NCBI GenBank assembly: GCA_025617745.1
Contig: CM046858.1
Span: 44,713,750-44,777,749 of the forward strand
Length of the DNA stretch: 64,000 nt
Origin: Heliocidaris erythrogramma
Taxonomy: Eukaryota > Echinodermata > Echinoidea > Camarodonta > Echinometridae
Reading direction: 5' to 3'
Part shown: piece after piece, positions 43,901 to 54,010 of the stretch
Position numbering within the stretch: the stretch's first letter is position 1
Layout: the number at the start of each line of letters is the position of its first letter
Notes under the pieces: model-generated
The model's input: the letters and a program-made list of their open reading frames with translations, nothing else
Told to the model about the DNA's origin: nothing
Databases searched by the model: none
Position numbers and translations under genes: made by a program

Positions 43901-46900
43901 AACTTACATTTCAGAATATGTGACTTTATCTAATATATATTTGTCCTCTAAAAATCAATTACAAGTTAACGATGAAGGAAATTTTACTTGGGATGAAAAA
44001 TATGTTCGTGTACACATAAAGTAATGGCAGCCCCCTTATTATTGCTAGCAGACGATAACTTGGCTGGAAAATAGTGATTTATATCTATATCCTGTGTTTT
44101 TACATGAAATTGCATGTATCAAATAAGAGGCATATACTACACCATTCAAAATAAGCTAATTCATACGCTGAGGTTAATTTCCCTTTAAAGACGGGTAATA
44201 TGTAAGGCTTAACGCTAAGAGGGGCCCAATGCAAATGGGTCTCCAATTTCTAACTCTGGACTCCCAAAAACAGTCCAGACCTCCTTTGAAGAAGTTAGTG
44301 TGGAGAAGGTAATGTGGAACACTGTGATAAGCATCAACTCTTCTTGATGACACTAACATATTTTCTCTATTTTCTTTCCTTCAGCTATTTTCTACCACCA
44401 AGCCCTCCACCGTGATCATACTGGACAGTCACAGAGTTGGAGAGTTGAAGACAGATTTGGATCTGCTCTCTAGAGGGGACAGTTTTCCTCTGTTTTCCCT
44501 CCGATCGTCGTCTCTGACCGCTCAGCCATGCTGTCCATATCTCGAGCCTCCAAACACTGTGGGCGGACTAGGGGCAGAAGGTGAGTTTAATTGTTTTACG
44601 AGTTATGCTCCAGCGATATGTGCTCCACGGTCGATTTCCTACATGTACACTAAACAGAATCCTAAACTTCAACCCTGACTCTAGCACTATACATAAGCCT
44701 AACCCTTATCCTTAACCTAACCTAAAACCCTAACCCTAAAGTAACCTAAAACCCTAACCCGAAACCTAACCTAAAACACAATTGCAACCCTACCTCTAAC
44801 CCTAATTTCCTACTTGTACACTACTGTAAACGTGGAATATTTCGTGGTGTCGATGAAATATGCGCGAAAATAAAAACGCGCGAAAATGAAAATAAATACA
44901 CGCGAATATTTTTATGCCTCCGCCCACCGTAGGTGGTAGCCGGAGGCATTATGTTTTTGGGTCGTCCGTCCGTCCGTCCCCTTTTCGTTCTCACGATAAT
45001 TTGGACCATGTATGCATATGGGAGGGACGATGAACTGATTAGATTTTGGGGTCTCAAGGTCAAAGGTCATAGAGGTCATTATGTACATAAAAATGGTTCG
45101 TTCTTGCAATAACTTCAGAGCTGTTTGACGGATCAGCTTCTAACTTTGCCCATGTATGCATATATGAGGGACGATTAGATTTTAGGGTCTCAAGGTCAAA
45201 GTTCAAAGGTCATAGAGGTCATTATATACATAAAAATGCTTTGTGATGTATGGAGTCTAGGCCTACCTATTTTAGAAATTTCAAGGGGACAGTATTTGCT
45301 ATAAAATATCTCAATATGGCACGAAAAAGAGACATGATAACAAAGCTTTTCGACCTGCACTCATCAGGTTATCACCCAGGTATGTAACAAATTACTTGAA
45401 ATCAACTATATTATACTCAATGAACCCGGACGCCGTTATTTCAGAACAATCGCAAAGCTTGGACGAACTCCTTTTGTCTGCACAAATGGGGTTCATGCGA
45501 TTGAATGTAGGCGACTTCCAGAAAGCGTAAATGCGCTGCGCTTCTGGCCCGGGACATAATTGATAATTGATCGTCGGCATAGCTTTGTGCGCAAGCTGGA
45601 TTGTTCAGCAAATGGAGACCAATCGCTGAATCGCATTTGGCTGTCTTTGGTCTGTTAGCGTGCATTTCAGATTTGCAGGCACGGACGGGCTGCGTGCGCT
45701 GATTGGTTGTACGGTTCCGAATAGTCGAGGGGACGTGTTGTTTAATGCGATCAGCCAACCGCTGAGAAGTACGGCCCACATTACCTGGCATCGCACCAGC
45801 ACTGAAATGTGGGAGGTGGGTAGTACATCCTTGCTAGTTGACGGTAGCATCCTGTTTGTAGAAAACACAATGCGTGTCGAAACCGCGTAATAGCAACGTG
45901 ACACTGCGTGTTTGATCTGACTGGCGTATTTGTCAGATACCTTACCCCTCCAGGGTAGTTTAAGATACACGGGGCATTTGGCAGGTCCAAATCTGGTGTC
46001 AGATTTGGATCGTGCCTCCAGCGTGCGTGTTATGGTGCGAGATACAACATGCTCAGGGTGACCATTGTCAAGGAGAATAGTTTTGATTTTCGCGATTTCG
46101 GGAGCTAACTTGCACTCGGAGCAAATCCTAAGCGCGCAGCACACTAAGTTTCTAATGAGCCCAATCTTGTATGAAGTTGCACTGTACGAGTCCCATCTCG
46201 TGTATTGCCCAGTGAATGTGGGCTTGCGGTAGACAATGAAATAAATTTTCTGTCTCCTGTTTTTTTTTAGTGAAAAGCTGACTGCGAGATGCAGTTGGTT
46301 AGAGTTGTCTGGATAAACGATTGCCAGATAAGAGAGGTCGAACTGTACCATGTGAAAGTTTTTATATGATAAAGGAAATTTTGTTCTTGAACAAATTTAG
46401 ATTTTTCATTTATATTTCATCTATATGCTAGTTCTCACAAAATGAAACTGGGCCCCAATGGAAACAGTTGCATACATCTACAGTATGGAAAGGACAATCT
46501 GACTAGATTTAAAAGTTATAAGTTTGGTTCCAGTCACGGTGTTTAATAAAATAACATGAGAAAATGGCTCATTCTCGCAATAACTTCAGAACCATTTGAC
46601 CAATCAACCATACTTGGGTCTTGTTTGCATTCATTAAGAAAATGATCTGATTAAATTTTTGGATTATGAAGTTGAAGGTCAATGTAACATTAAAATGACT
46701 AGTTCTTGATATAACCTACCAATCATGTGATGAAACAACTTCAATCTAGGGTCATGTATACATATTAGAGAAAAATTCTATGATTTGATTTAGGGATCTC
46801 AAAGAACAAAATCAAAGTCAAAGGTGTCACAGTATCCACCTGCTCATGGATGTAAAAAAAAAATCTACAAAAGGATTGGTCAAAATGACCAGAATATAGG

Positions 46901-49900
46901 TCAATTCCAACCAAATCTATTGGTGAATATGTATCTAACCAACATATTGCTTACAATAACCAATCCAAGACTGGTCACCATTTTCAACCAATAAAATTGG
47001 TCAAAAATGCAACCAATCTTCAGTTGGTCAATCCAGCCAATGTAATGGTTATGAACACCTTCTTAAACAATGTTTCTTGGTCATTGTTTAACCAATGGTG
47101 TTTAATCATTAATACTTTTAGAAATAACCAAGTAACCAAAGTACATTAATTATGATAGCAGAGCAGGTTTTACAACTCATATAAAGAGGGAAAAAGAAAA
47201 AAACTATGGTTGTTTTAACCAATATTTTTCAACCATTTCAGTTGGTTAGTACTGTTGGCCGAAACATTGTTAAAAAAATTTAAAAATGGCGTTGACCAAC
47301 AAGATTTGTAATTTTGTTGGACCAAACCCTTTTTAGAGTGTACATGTATGCCATACATTTCCAATCTGGTGATGGCGGAGGCATAAATTCCGACCGCGCG
47401 CTTCGAAAATTCATCTAGTTGTTTATGCATTCTTTTGCCCATAAGCCTAGCGCGTCAACGAAATTAAAAAACATGCGAAATTCACTTTACTCCACCGAGC
47501 ATGAAAAATGAATCGTGTGAAAATTTCCACTTTTACAGTAACCGAATTCTAAAGTTCAACCCTGAATCTAGGACTATACCTAAGCCTAACCCTAAACCTA
47601 ACCTAAAACCTCTAACCCTATATATTGTTTCTGTTGTAAAACTCAATTCAGCTCTGGACAGTTATTGAAACACCAATATTATTCTACACTGATAAGAGAC
47701 CCTCACTCTAATCTGGTCAATATATGTATGAGCTTGGATGTACATGTACATGTACTTCAAAGATTGATGTCAGATGGCACTGGTCAGATAGATTAAAGAG
47801 CTCCCTCTTGTGTTACATGCACATAAAGAGAATGTAGTTCACTTGTGTGTAGAGTGATGGTTTGCAGTGGGAAGTTCCTTGGCAGAAACCAACTTTACCA
47901 CTTCTTTCTCCATTACCCAATCATTTCAGATAAGCAGCAGATGGGAATTGTTGCTTTTCTACTGTTTTTCTAATACTTGTTGGATTTAATATTAAAGTTT
48001 GTGTGGGTTCAACTGCAAGATGCTCATAGGTTTCAAATACATATTTGAGAATGGTCCAAATATTTTTTTTGTTTTGATTTGTTTTTGTTTGTTTTTTTTG
48101 TTTGTTTTTTTTGGGGGGGGACTTTTCTTTCTAGATTTTGCACTTAACACTTAAATAATATACATGTATAAATTTATGTACATTAATTTTGTTAATGATT
48201 TTTTTTTTCTTAAAAAACACGTATAATTAAGGGATATTGATGTACAGTTCATCTACTTTCATAACCATGTCAAAATTTTGAGTGTTATTATACCTTTAAT
48301 TAGGTGTATTTAGATGTACCATATCCAGTTGGATTGTCTGCTGTTGTCAGAAACATTCATTGGAAGAAATTCAATAAAAATTCCTGAAATATGCCTTGCA
48401 TCCATTAAAAGAATAGTTTTATTTCTGCTGGTTTTAAAACAATGTAATTTATCAACAATTAAGCCTTTCATCCACATGTACTACTGTATAAGCCATAAAT
48501 TTGGCAGCCATAAATTTTCGCGAACAGGACTAACCAGACCATTTCGCGAGTGGTTTAATTTGCGATCAGGAAATTCTCCAATCTTCAAGCAGCAATGATG
48601 ATGTACTTTTGCAAAATGAAGTGGTGAATTCCTGACCAGGAGAAAACAAATTCAACTGACTACTTACATGTATGTTGGCAATATTTTAGCTGTTTTTGTA
48701 TTCGCGACCAACCTGTGATTTGCGAAATCAGGAATTCCTTTTCTTTTTTCATGTCTTTATTGAGGAAACATCGAGAAATGTACATAGACATCAAAACAAT
48801 ACATGTACAGCATAAGTTCCAACAAATGTAACAAGATGTTGAATCTCAAATATCAACTTATTGAAATAATTCCCAAGCTTATTATTTAAAACAACACCGG
48901 TACTAAAAGCTTTTATCGAACCATGGCTTTGAATTGAATTGAAATGAATTGAATTGAATTGTAGATGTTTATTTAAAAAACAAGACTTGCAGCTAAAAAG
49001 CTGATAATGTTTGTTTTTACAAAGTTTGTACGCAATTAATCACATCATAATGAAAACATCAAGAAACAAAAGAAACATAGTACATAATATTTTATCATCG
49101 TATAGCAAGGAATATGATTGCCATTCTCCAGCCTGTCCCTCATACCTTCTCATGTGTTTCCCCGTAATACACATCTCTCTCCAAACAATATGCATAATGG
49201 ATACTCTGTGTATTGGACCCAAATAACCCAGCATTGGTTGTGTCCTTTTGCTCCATGATAGATGCCATCCATCATATTTAAGCTCTCTACTGGGGGAATT
49301 CTCCAAGTACAAGCACCTGTACCTTTTTTTTTTATAGTGTTTGGTGATTTCTCATTAGAAATTATTTTTTAATGATATATGTGACTTGATAAACTGGACA
49401 CAATTTTACCATTTATACTACATTCTAAACATGATTTTACTATCAATATTGTAGTAGAAGTAGAAAAAAAATGGTAAAGCTGTAAGCAGCTTCCTCATTA
49501 AATTGGGATGTTAATAGTCAACTCCCAATATTTGGATTGTAGTGTAAATGTGCCTACATGTACTTCTTTTTCAATAGGCATGCACAATAGTATTATGATA
49601 CATTCATGTACAATACATTCATCCGTTTCTTTTTTGGTCAAGTTTTGCGATAAAGTCAGCTAGTGTGAATGTACCATTAGGGAATTGTATTTGATCAGCA
49701 CCTGTGCAATGAGCTTTTGACTTTCCAGCGCAAAAACCACTTATGCCAGGAACATAGGGGAAATACAGGAAATGGATTATCTGTTTAATCTACCCAGATC
49801 CATCATTTTCCATCTCTATCATGAATTTCATTATTTTTTTTTTGCTGGGAGCTACCTTGCTGGCAGGCTGACTGCCTAAAGAGATTTGGAGGCAAGATTT

Positions 49901-52215
49901 ATATTTGGGTCAATTGGTCTTTGGAAAACAATTACTTGTGAAATAAAAAGAGATTAAGAAATAGAGTACTGGTACATAGTGTGCATTTTTATTGAACTTG
50001 CAGTTATTTTGTAACATGCTTAATGTAAATAATATTTCGTTGCCTAGAAATGAAAAATATTTTTACAAGGACCTACATAGTACGGTGATATATGTGTTGT
50101 ATCATATTTTTTGTGATCCCATTTTAATTCATTTTTTTTTAATTGAACTTTTATTTCTGTACATCTTATCTCTATTTGTTGTGTTTCTTTCTTTTTTACT
50201 CCCTGATTTTTCGTTTCTCATCTCTTTGTATTTTCTTCTTTACTGATACTTTAATATTCTCATGACAATGTTTTTTCAATGGCCATCTGTGACCATGCAA
50301 TTATATTCACCATACACATGAGAAAAAGATTTCCTTCATTTGTGTGAACATGCAACTTTATAGTTTATAATTTGTAAACACTGTGACAATTTTATTTAAA
50401 GCAGGTGCAATAAATTAATCAAATATACATGTATTTGTGGAAGTAGGTCTGCCAAGATCAGACCCTGCAAATAGTGTTCTATTATTGACTCCCTAAGGTC
50501 AGTGAGGAAATAAAAACATCATGTTATTTTAGCATTTATAAACTGAATAGATAATGTTTAACTCATTTACAAATTAATACAAATGCAAGTGAATATCTCC
50601 CTGCTTTTGATACATGTATAAAAATTATAGTTTTGTATTATACATTTTTGTACATGTAGGAAGCTCCTGATTTTTGCTCATTAAATCCTACAGTATATTT
50701 TCTCCTGCTATGAAAGTAAATGTTTTAGATTCTCATCCAGTCTGTTCTAAGTGTCATGCCTATTGAGGATCTCTTTAAATTAACCTTAACCTGATTCTTT
50801 GCTCCATTGTTATCTTTTGTTTAGTTCTGACGTACTGTGAAGTCAGGCGATTACCTGGTGTCCTGTATGTCACCTTTGTGTCTGATAGAGAACCATTGGC
50901 TCTACTTATTGCATCTTTTATGCCTCTACTGTCTTGCTCTATTCTTCAACCATACATAGAGGTAAATATATGATAGATTACTATTTACTTTTCACTAATA
51001 ATACTCTCTATATGGTATATTGTACATGTAGATTACTATTTACTTTTCACTAATATTATATAATGTATATGGTAGATTCCTCTTTATTTTTCACCATTGG
51101 TACTCTTAAAATAGTAGATGGTAGATTACTATTTACTTTCACTTATAGTTCTCTTAAAGGGAGTGGCAAGTCGTAATCCATGGGCCTGACCAGTTGGCCT
51201 GAATCGGGGAAATTCGGATACAATCAGGTCCAATCGTGCGCTACCGAAGGAATGTTATTGCCGGATTCCTCGGGCGATCGTTAACTCGAATCCCTCCATA
51301 CGCAACTGACCAATGAGATTCAAATACTGGAATAAAGAACGCGCGATCTTGTTTACTCAAATTTGGGTCAATGTGCGAACTTTTATTAGCTGTGCGCGAT
51401 AAATTGAAGTCGCTTTGTACTTTGATCCAGAGAAAGGAGCAGCCAACTGTAAAAGCGCCCATAGATTGCGACTTGTCGCTCCCTTTAAAACCATTAAGAC
51501 CATGTAATTATATTAATATATACATTACTTGCACTTATACTACTCAGAGAATGATATAGCAGATTCCTTTTTATTTTTCACCAGTGGTACTCTTAAAATA
51601 GTATATTGTCGATTGATATGTACTTTCACTTATGAAGTAGTACTCTTAAAATAGTAGATGGTAGATTACTATTTACTTTCACTTACAGTATTCCTAAAAC
51701 CATTACCTGAATGTGTGCATATGTGTAGAAGTAGTAAGATTCCTTACTTGAATGTAAATTTGATGCATTCCCTGCATGAATGAAACAAATAAAGTTCTAA
51801 GTGATGTGGGGGAATAAAGATGACATATGTTTCTTGTAAAAAAAAATGGAATTCAATATTGTTGTACATGTAATTTGATTGTCATTCAAGTGTAAATACA
51901 CATAGTCGTCCCTTTTCCACAAAGACTTCTCTTTCTCGACAGTGAATAGTCGGCAAACATTTTCCAATCAATACAATGATTTAGACCATATTTGTGGTTC
52001 GTCATCAGCATCAATTATATAATTTCTATCCTCTTGTCTTTTTTAAAACTCTTTATGTCGTCTATTGTCAGTTTTGTTTTTCCTGTGCTTTTTACTGGTG
52101 TCTTAATTTTTCAATTTTTCTCCCTCGTCTTGTGCAGGATGTATCGAGACAACTGGCGGCTGAACAGAAGCAGTTGACATCTTTTATGAAAGACACAGGA
52201 TCACTCTACACCTGA
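37906..52215 (+). CDS. PSMG1: Proteasome assembly chaperone 1 (PAC1)
   Basis: Seven coding exons: 37906-38003, 40404-40498, 40850-40979, 42503-42584, 44385-44580, 50825-50961 and 52138-52215. All introns are GT-AG and phases close to an 816-nt ORF of 271 residues plus TGA (human PSMG1 is 288 as I recall). The start follows 'aaaac' and opens MNRLSEVVFPVSRAV with an acidic EDDDSDED stretch, as in vertebrate PSMG1. Recognisable blocks: CKCLLIAVGPVATGF, SSAFIW, LALCQCRETV with SQQTYSWVQQLF, PCCPYLEPPNTV and LTYCEVRRLPGVLYV. The protein ends GSLYT, a C-terminal hydrophobic-Tyr-X (HbYX) motif like the IYT I recall in human. PSMG1 pairs with PSMG2 to chaperone assembly of the 20S proteasome alpha ring. 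Intron 5 (about 6.2 kb) is full of nested repeats including a Penelope-like relic, and introns 1, 3, 4 and 6 contain MITEs. No TATA box was seen upstream. Confidence 0.94.
38013..38105. mobile_element. 93-bp inverted-repeat element in PSMG1 intron 1
   Basis: TTGTTCCATTTGCGCAACT at the left and its inverse at the right, only 9 bp into the intron. The centre is 'ttttgactgtcaaacagtcaa', itself partly palindromic. Confidence 0.65.
38118..38749. mobile_element. 632-bp MITE in PSMG1 intron 1
   Basis: Left GGGGTGACCATATTTCGCGC; right, inverted, GGTGTGACCATATTTCGCGC. 'cgcgaacttaggtc' sits inside the right end and 'acctaagttcgcgcacg' near 38356. No coding capacity. Confidence 0.75.
38935..39245 (+). 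pseudogene. Possible non-LTR RT C-terminal relic
   Basis: A plus-strand frame near 39090-39215 gives ESTIGIDMIP and QPNWETLIDSLESQSHISK, faintly like the ending of ORF2 proteins of the 'LGHVLRM...GRPRxxW' type. The match is weak and the frame is broken; it could be spurious. Confidence 0.25.
39374..39980. mobile_element. Inverted-repeat element with TTGTGTGTCCGGACA ends
   Basis: The 15-mer TTGTGTGTCCGGACA is at the left, and its inverse is at about 39966-39980. A second inverted pair lies inside ('cctaaagctacgca' at 39540 and 'tgcgtagctttagg' at 39896), suggesting one MITE nested in another. All in PSMG1 intron 1. Confidence 0.6.
40636..40785. repeat. (GGA/GAA)n purine tract in PSMG1 intron 2
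   Basis: Imperfect GGAGAAGGA triplet repeat ending 65 bp before the exon 3 acceptor. The Arg-, Leu- or Pro-rich frames over it are artefacts. Confidence 0.9.
41106..41249. mobile_element. 144-bp palindromic MITE in PSMG1 intron 3
   Basis: Starts GGGGAGTGTTTCATCAAG and ends CTTGATGAAACGCTCCCC. The arms include 'tttactgacaaa' and 'tttgtcagtaaa' and pair over about 50 bp. Confidence 0.85.
42597..42978. mobile_element. piggyBac-like MITE, intact copy (PSMG1 intron 4)
   Basis: Left ACCCTTTCAGGACA and right TGTCTTGAAAGGGT are inverted repeats, with TTAA at the right edge (a degenerate TGAA at the left). A second copy at 52597-54010 has TTAA at its left edge and is split by a retrotransposon. TTAA targets with CCCTTT-type ends suggest the piggyBac superfamily. 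It lies within 20 bp of the exon 4 donor. Confidence 0.7.
43535..44188. mobile_element. 654-bp TTAA-flanked MITE, copy 2 (PSMG1 intron 4)
   Basis: Near-identical to 15495-16149, including 'cttgacgtcaattctccgtc' and 'gagaggcat'-like landmarks, with TTAA at both edges. It ends about 200 bp before the exon 5 acceptor. Confidence 0.85.
44600..44820. repeat. Degenerate CCTAACCC repeat, left copy
   Basis: 'aaccctgactctag', 'ataagcctaaccct' and multiple CCTAACC/ACCCTAACC units. A similar stretch at 47545-47640 and a weaker one at 56155-56260 share the same lead-in, so this is a dispersed repeat and not simple telomere DNA. Confidence 0.65.
44910..45240 (+). repeat. GGAGGCAT-type tandem repeat, about two units
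   Basis: Opens with 'atgcctccgcccaccgtagg' and its inverted partner 'ccggaggcat', then two units sharing 'catgtatgcatat', 'gagggacgat', 'ggtctcaaggtcaaag' and 'catagaggtcattat'. It continues in decayed form at 46560-46830 and closes with 'ggcggaggcat' at 47375, the two parts being separated by the Penelope-like insertion. Confidence 0.75.
45310..46360 (-). pseudogene. Penelope-like element, 3' part (RT thumb and GIY-YIG)
   Basis: Minus strand from 46351: VYRKPTFTGQYTRWDSYSA, then SYKIGLIRNLVC, RALRICSECKLAPEI-like sequence and LLDNGHPEHVVSRTI, the region after the RT catalytic core in Penelope-like elements. After frame changes, FQCWCDAR (one frame) and NVGRTSQRLADRIKQHVP (the next) correspond to the Cys-rich linker and the start of the GIY-YIG endonuclease (CxCGAxYVGRTxRxLxxRIxxH). 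A further frame runs to 45441 with SYADDQLSIMSRARS; this ADD is outside the RT and coincidental. The catalytic RT half is missing. At least two frameshifts make it dead. Confidence 0.75.
46870..47340. repeat. TTGGT/ACCAA-dense segment
   Basis: More than a dozen TTGGT or ACCAA pentamers on both strands ('ggattggtcaaaatgacc', 'ttcagttggtcaatcc', 'gtttaaccaatgg'), ending 'ccaaaccctttttagagtgta', which looks like a MITE terminus. Probably the inside of a decayed element. Confidence 0.4.
47640..48480. other. PSMG1 intron 5, unremarkable part
   Basis: AT-rich intron sequence with T runs and a G run near 48112-48120. No gene seen. Confidence 0.5.
48482..48750 (+). mobile_element. TACTGTATAAGCCAT element, plus copy
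   Basis: Begins TACTGTATAAGCCATAAATT and contains 'aaattttcgcgaacaggac' and 'gcaaaatgaagtggtgaat'; inverted relative to 35885-36150. The right boundary, near 'gatttgcgaaatcagg', is approximate. Confidence 0.6.
48928..49010 (-). repeat. Tandem ATTGA tail and 3' end of a non-LTR element
   Basis: Minus strand reads 'gtttatttt..aataaacatctac', then an AATTC/ATTGA tandem tail, the same kind of tail as at 9732-9757. The coding part was not identified; it lies in PSMG1 intron 5. Confidence 0.45.
49011..50824. other. Remainder of PSMG1 intron 5
   Basis: No conserved exon or element recognised; several short T and A runs. Confidence 0.5.
50965..51720 (+). repeat. Degenerate minisatellite in PSMG1 intron 6
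   Basis: Repeats of about 50-70 bp built on 'tagattactatttactttt', 'cactaata' and 'tactcttaaaatagta', interrupted by the MITE at 51154-51488. The right part has the same order of motifs, which allows an internal empty-site comparison. Confidence 0.75.
51154..51488. mobile_element. 335-bp MITE with clear TTAA duplication
   Basis: Ends TTAA-AGGGAGTGGCAAGTCG and, inverted, TTAA-AGGGAGCGACAAGTCG. The flanks read 'gttctc|TTAA' and 'TTAA|aaccattaag'. A paralogous uninterrupted minisatellite unit at about 51690 reads 'gtattcctaaaaccattacc', as expected for the site before insertion. No coding capacity. Confidence 0.85.
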
Positions 52216-52394
52216 TGTCAGTGGATCTAATACATCCAATACACCAGTACATGACAGGGTGCTACTAAACCCACTTGCCAAGATCAATCGAAAAGGGGGC
52301 AAAGGGGACAAAGGGGGTGGGTGGGTGGGTGAGGACGCACTTTTGAGAGCCATTTACTCATATTTCTTGACCAACATACTATATTTCCTGTACA

Positions 52395-52495
52395 GTGGAA
52401 ACTTGTTTTAAAGAGCGCCGATATAACAAGATTACTGATATAACAAGGTAATTTTCGTGGTCCCAAGGTTTTTGTTGTGAGTTTCCACTTTATCT
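52395..52495. mobile_element. Short MITE with AGTGGAAACT ends
   Basis: 'acagtggaaacttg' at the left and 'gagtttccactt' at the right. The interior 'cgatataacaaga..gatataacaagg' resembles pogo/Tigger-type MITEs. It lies in the PSMG1 3' region. Confidence 0.4.
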
Positions 52496-52550
52496 TATTG
52501 CTAAATAGAACCAAGAAATCTACCTCCTCCTTCTTCCATTAAAAGAAAGA

Positions 52551-52556
52551 AATAAA
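52551..52556 (+). terminator. Candidate polyadenylation signal of PSMG1
   Basis: AATAAA 336 nt after the stop codon, the first canonical signal downstream. It is A-rich in context, so the call is tentative. Confidence 0.35.
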
Positions 52557-52596
52557 AAAGATTATTTTTTTAATGGAAAGTCTGCTCTGCTCCCCT

Positions 52597-54010
52597 TAAC
52601 CCTTTCAGGACAGGAATTATTTATGGGCTAAATTGATACCTAGGGATACCTAGGGAAGATACTGAACGCAGGCACTATGCCTCTATATTCAGTTCCAAGT
52701 TCTTTTTCCTCTTCAAGATGGCTGGATCATTTCCTGGTGCAGGCGATTCGTAATCGTACTTAATGGGCTCATTTTTCCAGCACCTATCCAAAGCTACTTC
52801 AAAACTGTGCACACTTGGGGCAGTAATGGTGTCGTTGGAAAGATTGGTTTACGTATTCGTACATAGAAAGAATTTTTGTATCTCTGAGTTTTGGTCCTAG
52901 GAATAAACAATTTTCTACTATGTCCTCTTGTCTGATCTCTGGATTGTAATTCAAGATTTGGGGTTACATCAGAATCGTATTTATTAAAAATCTTGTATGT
53001 TTCAATCATATCGCCTCGAGCCCTCCTGTAAGCTAAGGTAGGGATATTCAACTTCCTCAATCTTTGTGCATAAGGCAGCCCCTTTAACTCTGGGACTAAT
53101 CTAGTTGCTCTTCTTTGGACATTTTCCAAAGCATGTATATGTTTCTTAAGGTGGGGGCTCCACACAGCATGAGCGTACTCTATTTGGGGACGAACAAGCG
53201 ATTTGTACAAGAGTGAAAAATTATCCTTATCTAAATAAACAAAGGTTCGTCTGATTAAATTCATTAGTCTGTTTGCCTTATTGATCTTTGTATGTAAATG
53301 TTCTTCAAAGTTTAGCTTATCATCAATCACCACTCCCAAATCTCTCTCAGATGACACTTGCTTGAGGGCACTTTGCGAATTATCACTGGTCATATTATAC
53401 ACATATGGACTTGCCAGGGCAGACTTGGGGTTACCAATGGTGAGAACACTACATTTCTTAGGGTTGAATCTAAGCAGCCATTTGTCAGACCAGCATTTGA
53501 GCCTATCAAGATCCCTCTGAAGGGCAATACAATCATTCTCATCAGTTATAGACTTGAAAATCTTTGTGTCATCAGCAAATAGATATACACTACTCTCAGA
53601 AATCGTGTCAGGTAGATCATTTATATACAACACAAACAACACATCCTGCTCTTCAATTTGGCAACAATGATACTTTTCTTTTAGTGCTACATGTACATGT
53701 ACATGGTTCTCATAAGGTGTACTGTCTTTGAAAATAATATACATCGTTGGGAAAAGTTGAAAAAATTGCCAATTTTGATAAAAAAACAATGATTTTGTAC
53801 CTCTCAATGTGTTGCCAATTTAAGGATTTTGAAGCTTCTTGTTATTAAAATTCCTGGTATCAAACGCAATATGGTCATGCAACAAAACTCAACATAGTGT
53901 GTGCAGATTTTTTTGCTCTTTCTACTCGTGCATCTGGTATATTTTTTAGAGCTCTGAATCAAAAGTTTTTGAGCCAAACCACAAAATGTGGTCAATTGTC
54001 TCGAAAGGCG
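52597..54010. mobile_element. piggyBac-like MITE copy split by a retrotransposon
   Basis: The left 44 bp (TTAACCCTTTCAGGACAGG to 'ctaaattgat') and the right part (53641-54010, 'tcttcaatttggcaacaat' to 'gtctcgaaagg') together correspond to the intact copy at 42597-42978. The 1-kb gap is the minus-strand RT relic at 52675-53640. The right edge has lost the TTAA. Confidence 0.75.
52675..53645 (-). pseudogene. CR1/Jockey-like non-LTR reverse transcriptase, 5'-truncated
   Basis: The minus-strand frame from about 53645 reads LFVLYINDLPDTI, then VYLFADDTKIF with the catalytic FADD box, then RDLDRLKCWSDKW, NPKKCSVLTIG, ERDLGVVIDDKLNF, SLVRPQIEYAHAVWSP, VQRRATRLVPEL and LPYAQRLRKLNIPTLAYRR: the palm and thumb of a CR1/L2/Jockey-type RT. 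Near 52840 the frame shifts; the adjacent frame continues SNDTITAPSVHSFEVALDRC and ends near 52675. The first 50 or so residues of the long frame come from the interrupted MITE, not the RT. Endonuclease and upstream RT motifs are missing, so it is a typical dead-on-arrival insertion, but a fairly young one given the long open frame. Confidence 0.85.

Larger units (their letters stand above)
44822..47538. mobile_element. TIR element (TTACTGTAAAAGTGG ends) hosting other repeats
   Basis: The left end 'ctactgtaaacgtggaatat' and the right end (inverted 'ggttactgtaaaagtggaa') resemble each other and enclose a GGAGGCAT tandem array and a Penelope-like relic. Copies of the CCTAACCC repeat lie on both outer sides. 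It occupies much of PSMG1 intron 5. Confidence 0.5.

Noticed and set aside
44690-44800. Interstitial telomere
   Set aside because: CCTAACCC units are highly degenerate, and the same lead-in sequence occurs at three places, so a dispersed repeat is the simpler explanation.
45441-45530. ADD motif in SYADDQLSIMS as an RT catalytic site
   Set aside because: It lies downstream of the GIY-YIG region, outside any RT palm context; coincidental.
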